The position numbers and the translations under genes are program-made. The notes beneath the pieces were generated by a model. It made no database searches, was not told the origin of the DNA, and was given only the letters and a program-made list of their open reading frames with translations. From an uncultured Methanomassiliicoccus sp. (GTDB lineage: Archaea; Thermoplasmatota; Thermoplasmata; Methanomassiliicoccales; Methanomassiliicoccaceae), in assembly GCA_944319735.1 (NCBI GenBank), contig CALUEU010000002.1, positions 1 through 64,000 on the forward strand: DNA of 64,000 nucleotides, in the 5' to 3' direction. Each line of letters begins with the position of its first letter. Positions within the stretch are counted from its first letter, which is position 1. Of this stretch, positions 63,214-64,000 are shown one piece after another.

Positions 63214-64000
63214 AGTGGATGTATACAAGTCAGAGAAAAGAATATGCAAATGCCTTGACTGAAGTAGGAAAAGAAAGAACAGATGTTGTTGTTCTTGATG
63301 CTGATTTATCATCATCCACCAGAACTTCAGAGTTTGCAAAAAGTTTTCCAGAGAGATTCTTTAACTGCGGTATTGCTGAACAGAATATGATCGGCACGGC
63401 AGCCGGTCTAGCCGCTGCTGGGAAAACTGTATTTGCTTCAACTTTCGCAGCATTTGCAACAGGCAGATGCTGGGATCAGATCAGGCAAGCTGTAGCCTAT
63501 TCAAATCTAGATGTAAAGATCGTAGCCACACACGCAGGAATAACTGTAGGACCAGACGGAGCTACACATCAGGCATTAGAAGATATTGCAATAATGAGAG
63601 TGCTGCCTAACATGACAGTTATTGTTCCAGCTGACGGAGCTGAAACATACAAGGCAATAAAAGCAATTGCAAAATACAAAGGACCATGCTATGTAAGACT
63701 GGGAAGATCAGATGTACCACTAGTAACAAGCATGGAAACTCCCTTCGAAGTAGGAAAAGCTTCCCTATTGAAAGAAGGATCAGACATCACGCTTGCAGCA
63801 TGCGGACAGATGGTAGCTGTTTGTTTAGAAGCTGCTGAAGAGCTGGAATCAAAAGGCATATCCGCAGAAGTTCTAAATGTTTCAACTATCAAACCACTGG
63901 ATAAGGAAGCAATAGCAAAGTCTGTCGAAAAAACTGGCTGCATTGTCACTGCCGAAGAACACTCAATAGAAGGAGGATTAGGCAGCGCCGTTTGTGAGTT
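63210..64000 (+). CDS. transketolase C-terminal subunit (partial, runs off window)
   Basis: Pyrimidine-binding and C-terminal half of the split transketolase; the frame is still open at the window end (263 codons seen). The start is ATG 63210, overlapping the upstream TGA as ATGA. Motifs are VVVLDADLSSSTRTSEFA, FFNCGIAEQNMIGTAAGLAAAGKTVFASTFAAF with the catalytic Glu in CGIAEQN, and GITVGPDGATHQALEDIAIMR. The C-terminal domain starts with GSDITLAACGQMVAVCLEAAEEL. Confidence 0.94.
   Translation, partial: MKWMYTSQRKEYANALTEVGKERTDVVVLDADLSSSTRTSEFAKSFPERFFNCGIAEQNMIGTAAGLAAAGKTVFASTFAAFATGRCWDQIRQAVAYSNLDVKIVATHAGITVGPDGATHQALEDIAIMRVLPNMTVIVPADGAETYKAIKAIAKYKGPCYVRLGRSDVPLVTSMETPFEVGKASLLKEGSDITLAACGQMVAVCLEAAEELESKGISAEVLNVSTIKPLDKEAIAKSVEKTGCIVTAEEHSIEGGLGSAVCE

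Overview
The window is a gene-dense stretch of a methanogenic euryarchaeon, most likely of the Methanomassiliicoccales (Thermoplasmata). Archaeal information genes are everywhere: aRF1, eL18-uL13-uS9-RpoN, TFS, PCNA, Cdc48, Spt5-SecE, an archaeal splicing endonuclease and aCPSF2. A complete coenzyme F430 locus marks it as a methanogen or close relative. The order-level placement is an inference. It rests on a six-gene Ech-type hydrogenase, moderate-to-low G+C, and the near absence of TAG stop codons: of 65 complete genes only trpS ends in TAG. That would fit a pyrrolysine-using genome, although no pyl gene lies here.

Layout. 0-13.3 kb holds mostly translation genes (argS, aRF1, UMP kinase, dtdA, pheS, trpS), a hexuloisomerase and endonuclease IV-like pair, and the ribosomal/RpoN operon, followed by tRNA-Pro. 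13.5-18.6 kb is echABCDEF on the minus strand. 18.8-23.8 kb has a geranylgeranyl reductase, a DUF2064-type protein, and two tandem secreted, membrane-anchored GH5-like glycosidases that share near-identical tracts. 23.9-32 kb has an aldehyde dehydrogenase, cdc48-hsp20, regulators, the tRNA-splicing endonuclease and tRNA-Val. 32-36.8 kb has a Cys-rich DUF5714-type protein, a two-gene ABC exporter and a cation/proton antiporter.

36.7-48.2 kb is the core metabolic block. Eleven consecutive minus-strand genes, in two adjacent sub-operons, run from glutamyl-tRNA to seco-F430: a sirC-hemA fusion, hemB, hemL, hemC, cobA and hemD, then cfbA, cfbE, cfbD, cfbC and cfbB. Several junctions are 4-base NTGA overlaps, including an apparent CTG start for cfbD. 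48.3-55 kb holds tRNA-Leu, cstA with an unknown partner, uL11-Spt5-SecE, and tandem ftsZ genes. The Spt5 carries an extra N-terminal beta-sandwich-like domain. After a 0.5-kb AT-rich gap come thiM-thiE-HAD, tRNA-Met, a radical-SAM activase with a tiny zinc-motif protein, nadC, aCPSF2, TFS, PCNA and a split transketolase cut by the window end.

No CRISPR array, insertion sequence, prophage or rRNA operon was seen. The least ordinary signals are the Spt5 domain fusion, the paired GH5-like genes (one with an apparent ATA start), the CTG start of cfbD, the shared GTTGTATAC palindromes near an ArsR-type regulator, and patchy sequence homogenisation in two separate tandem paralogue pairs.
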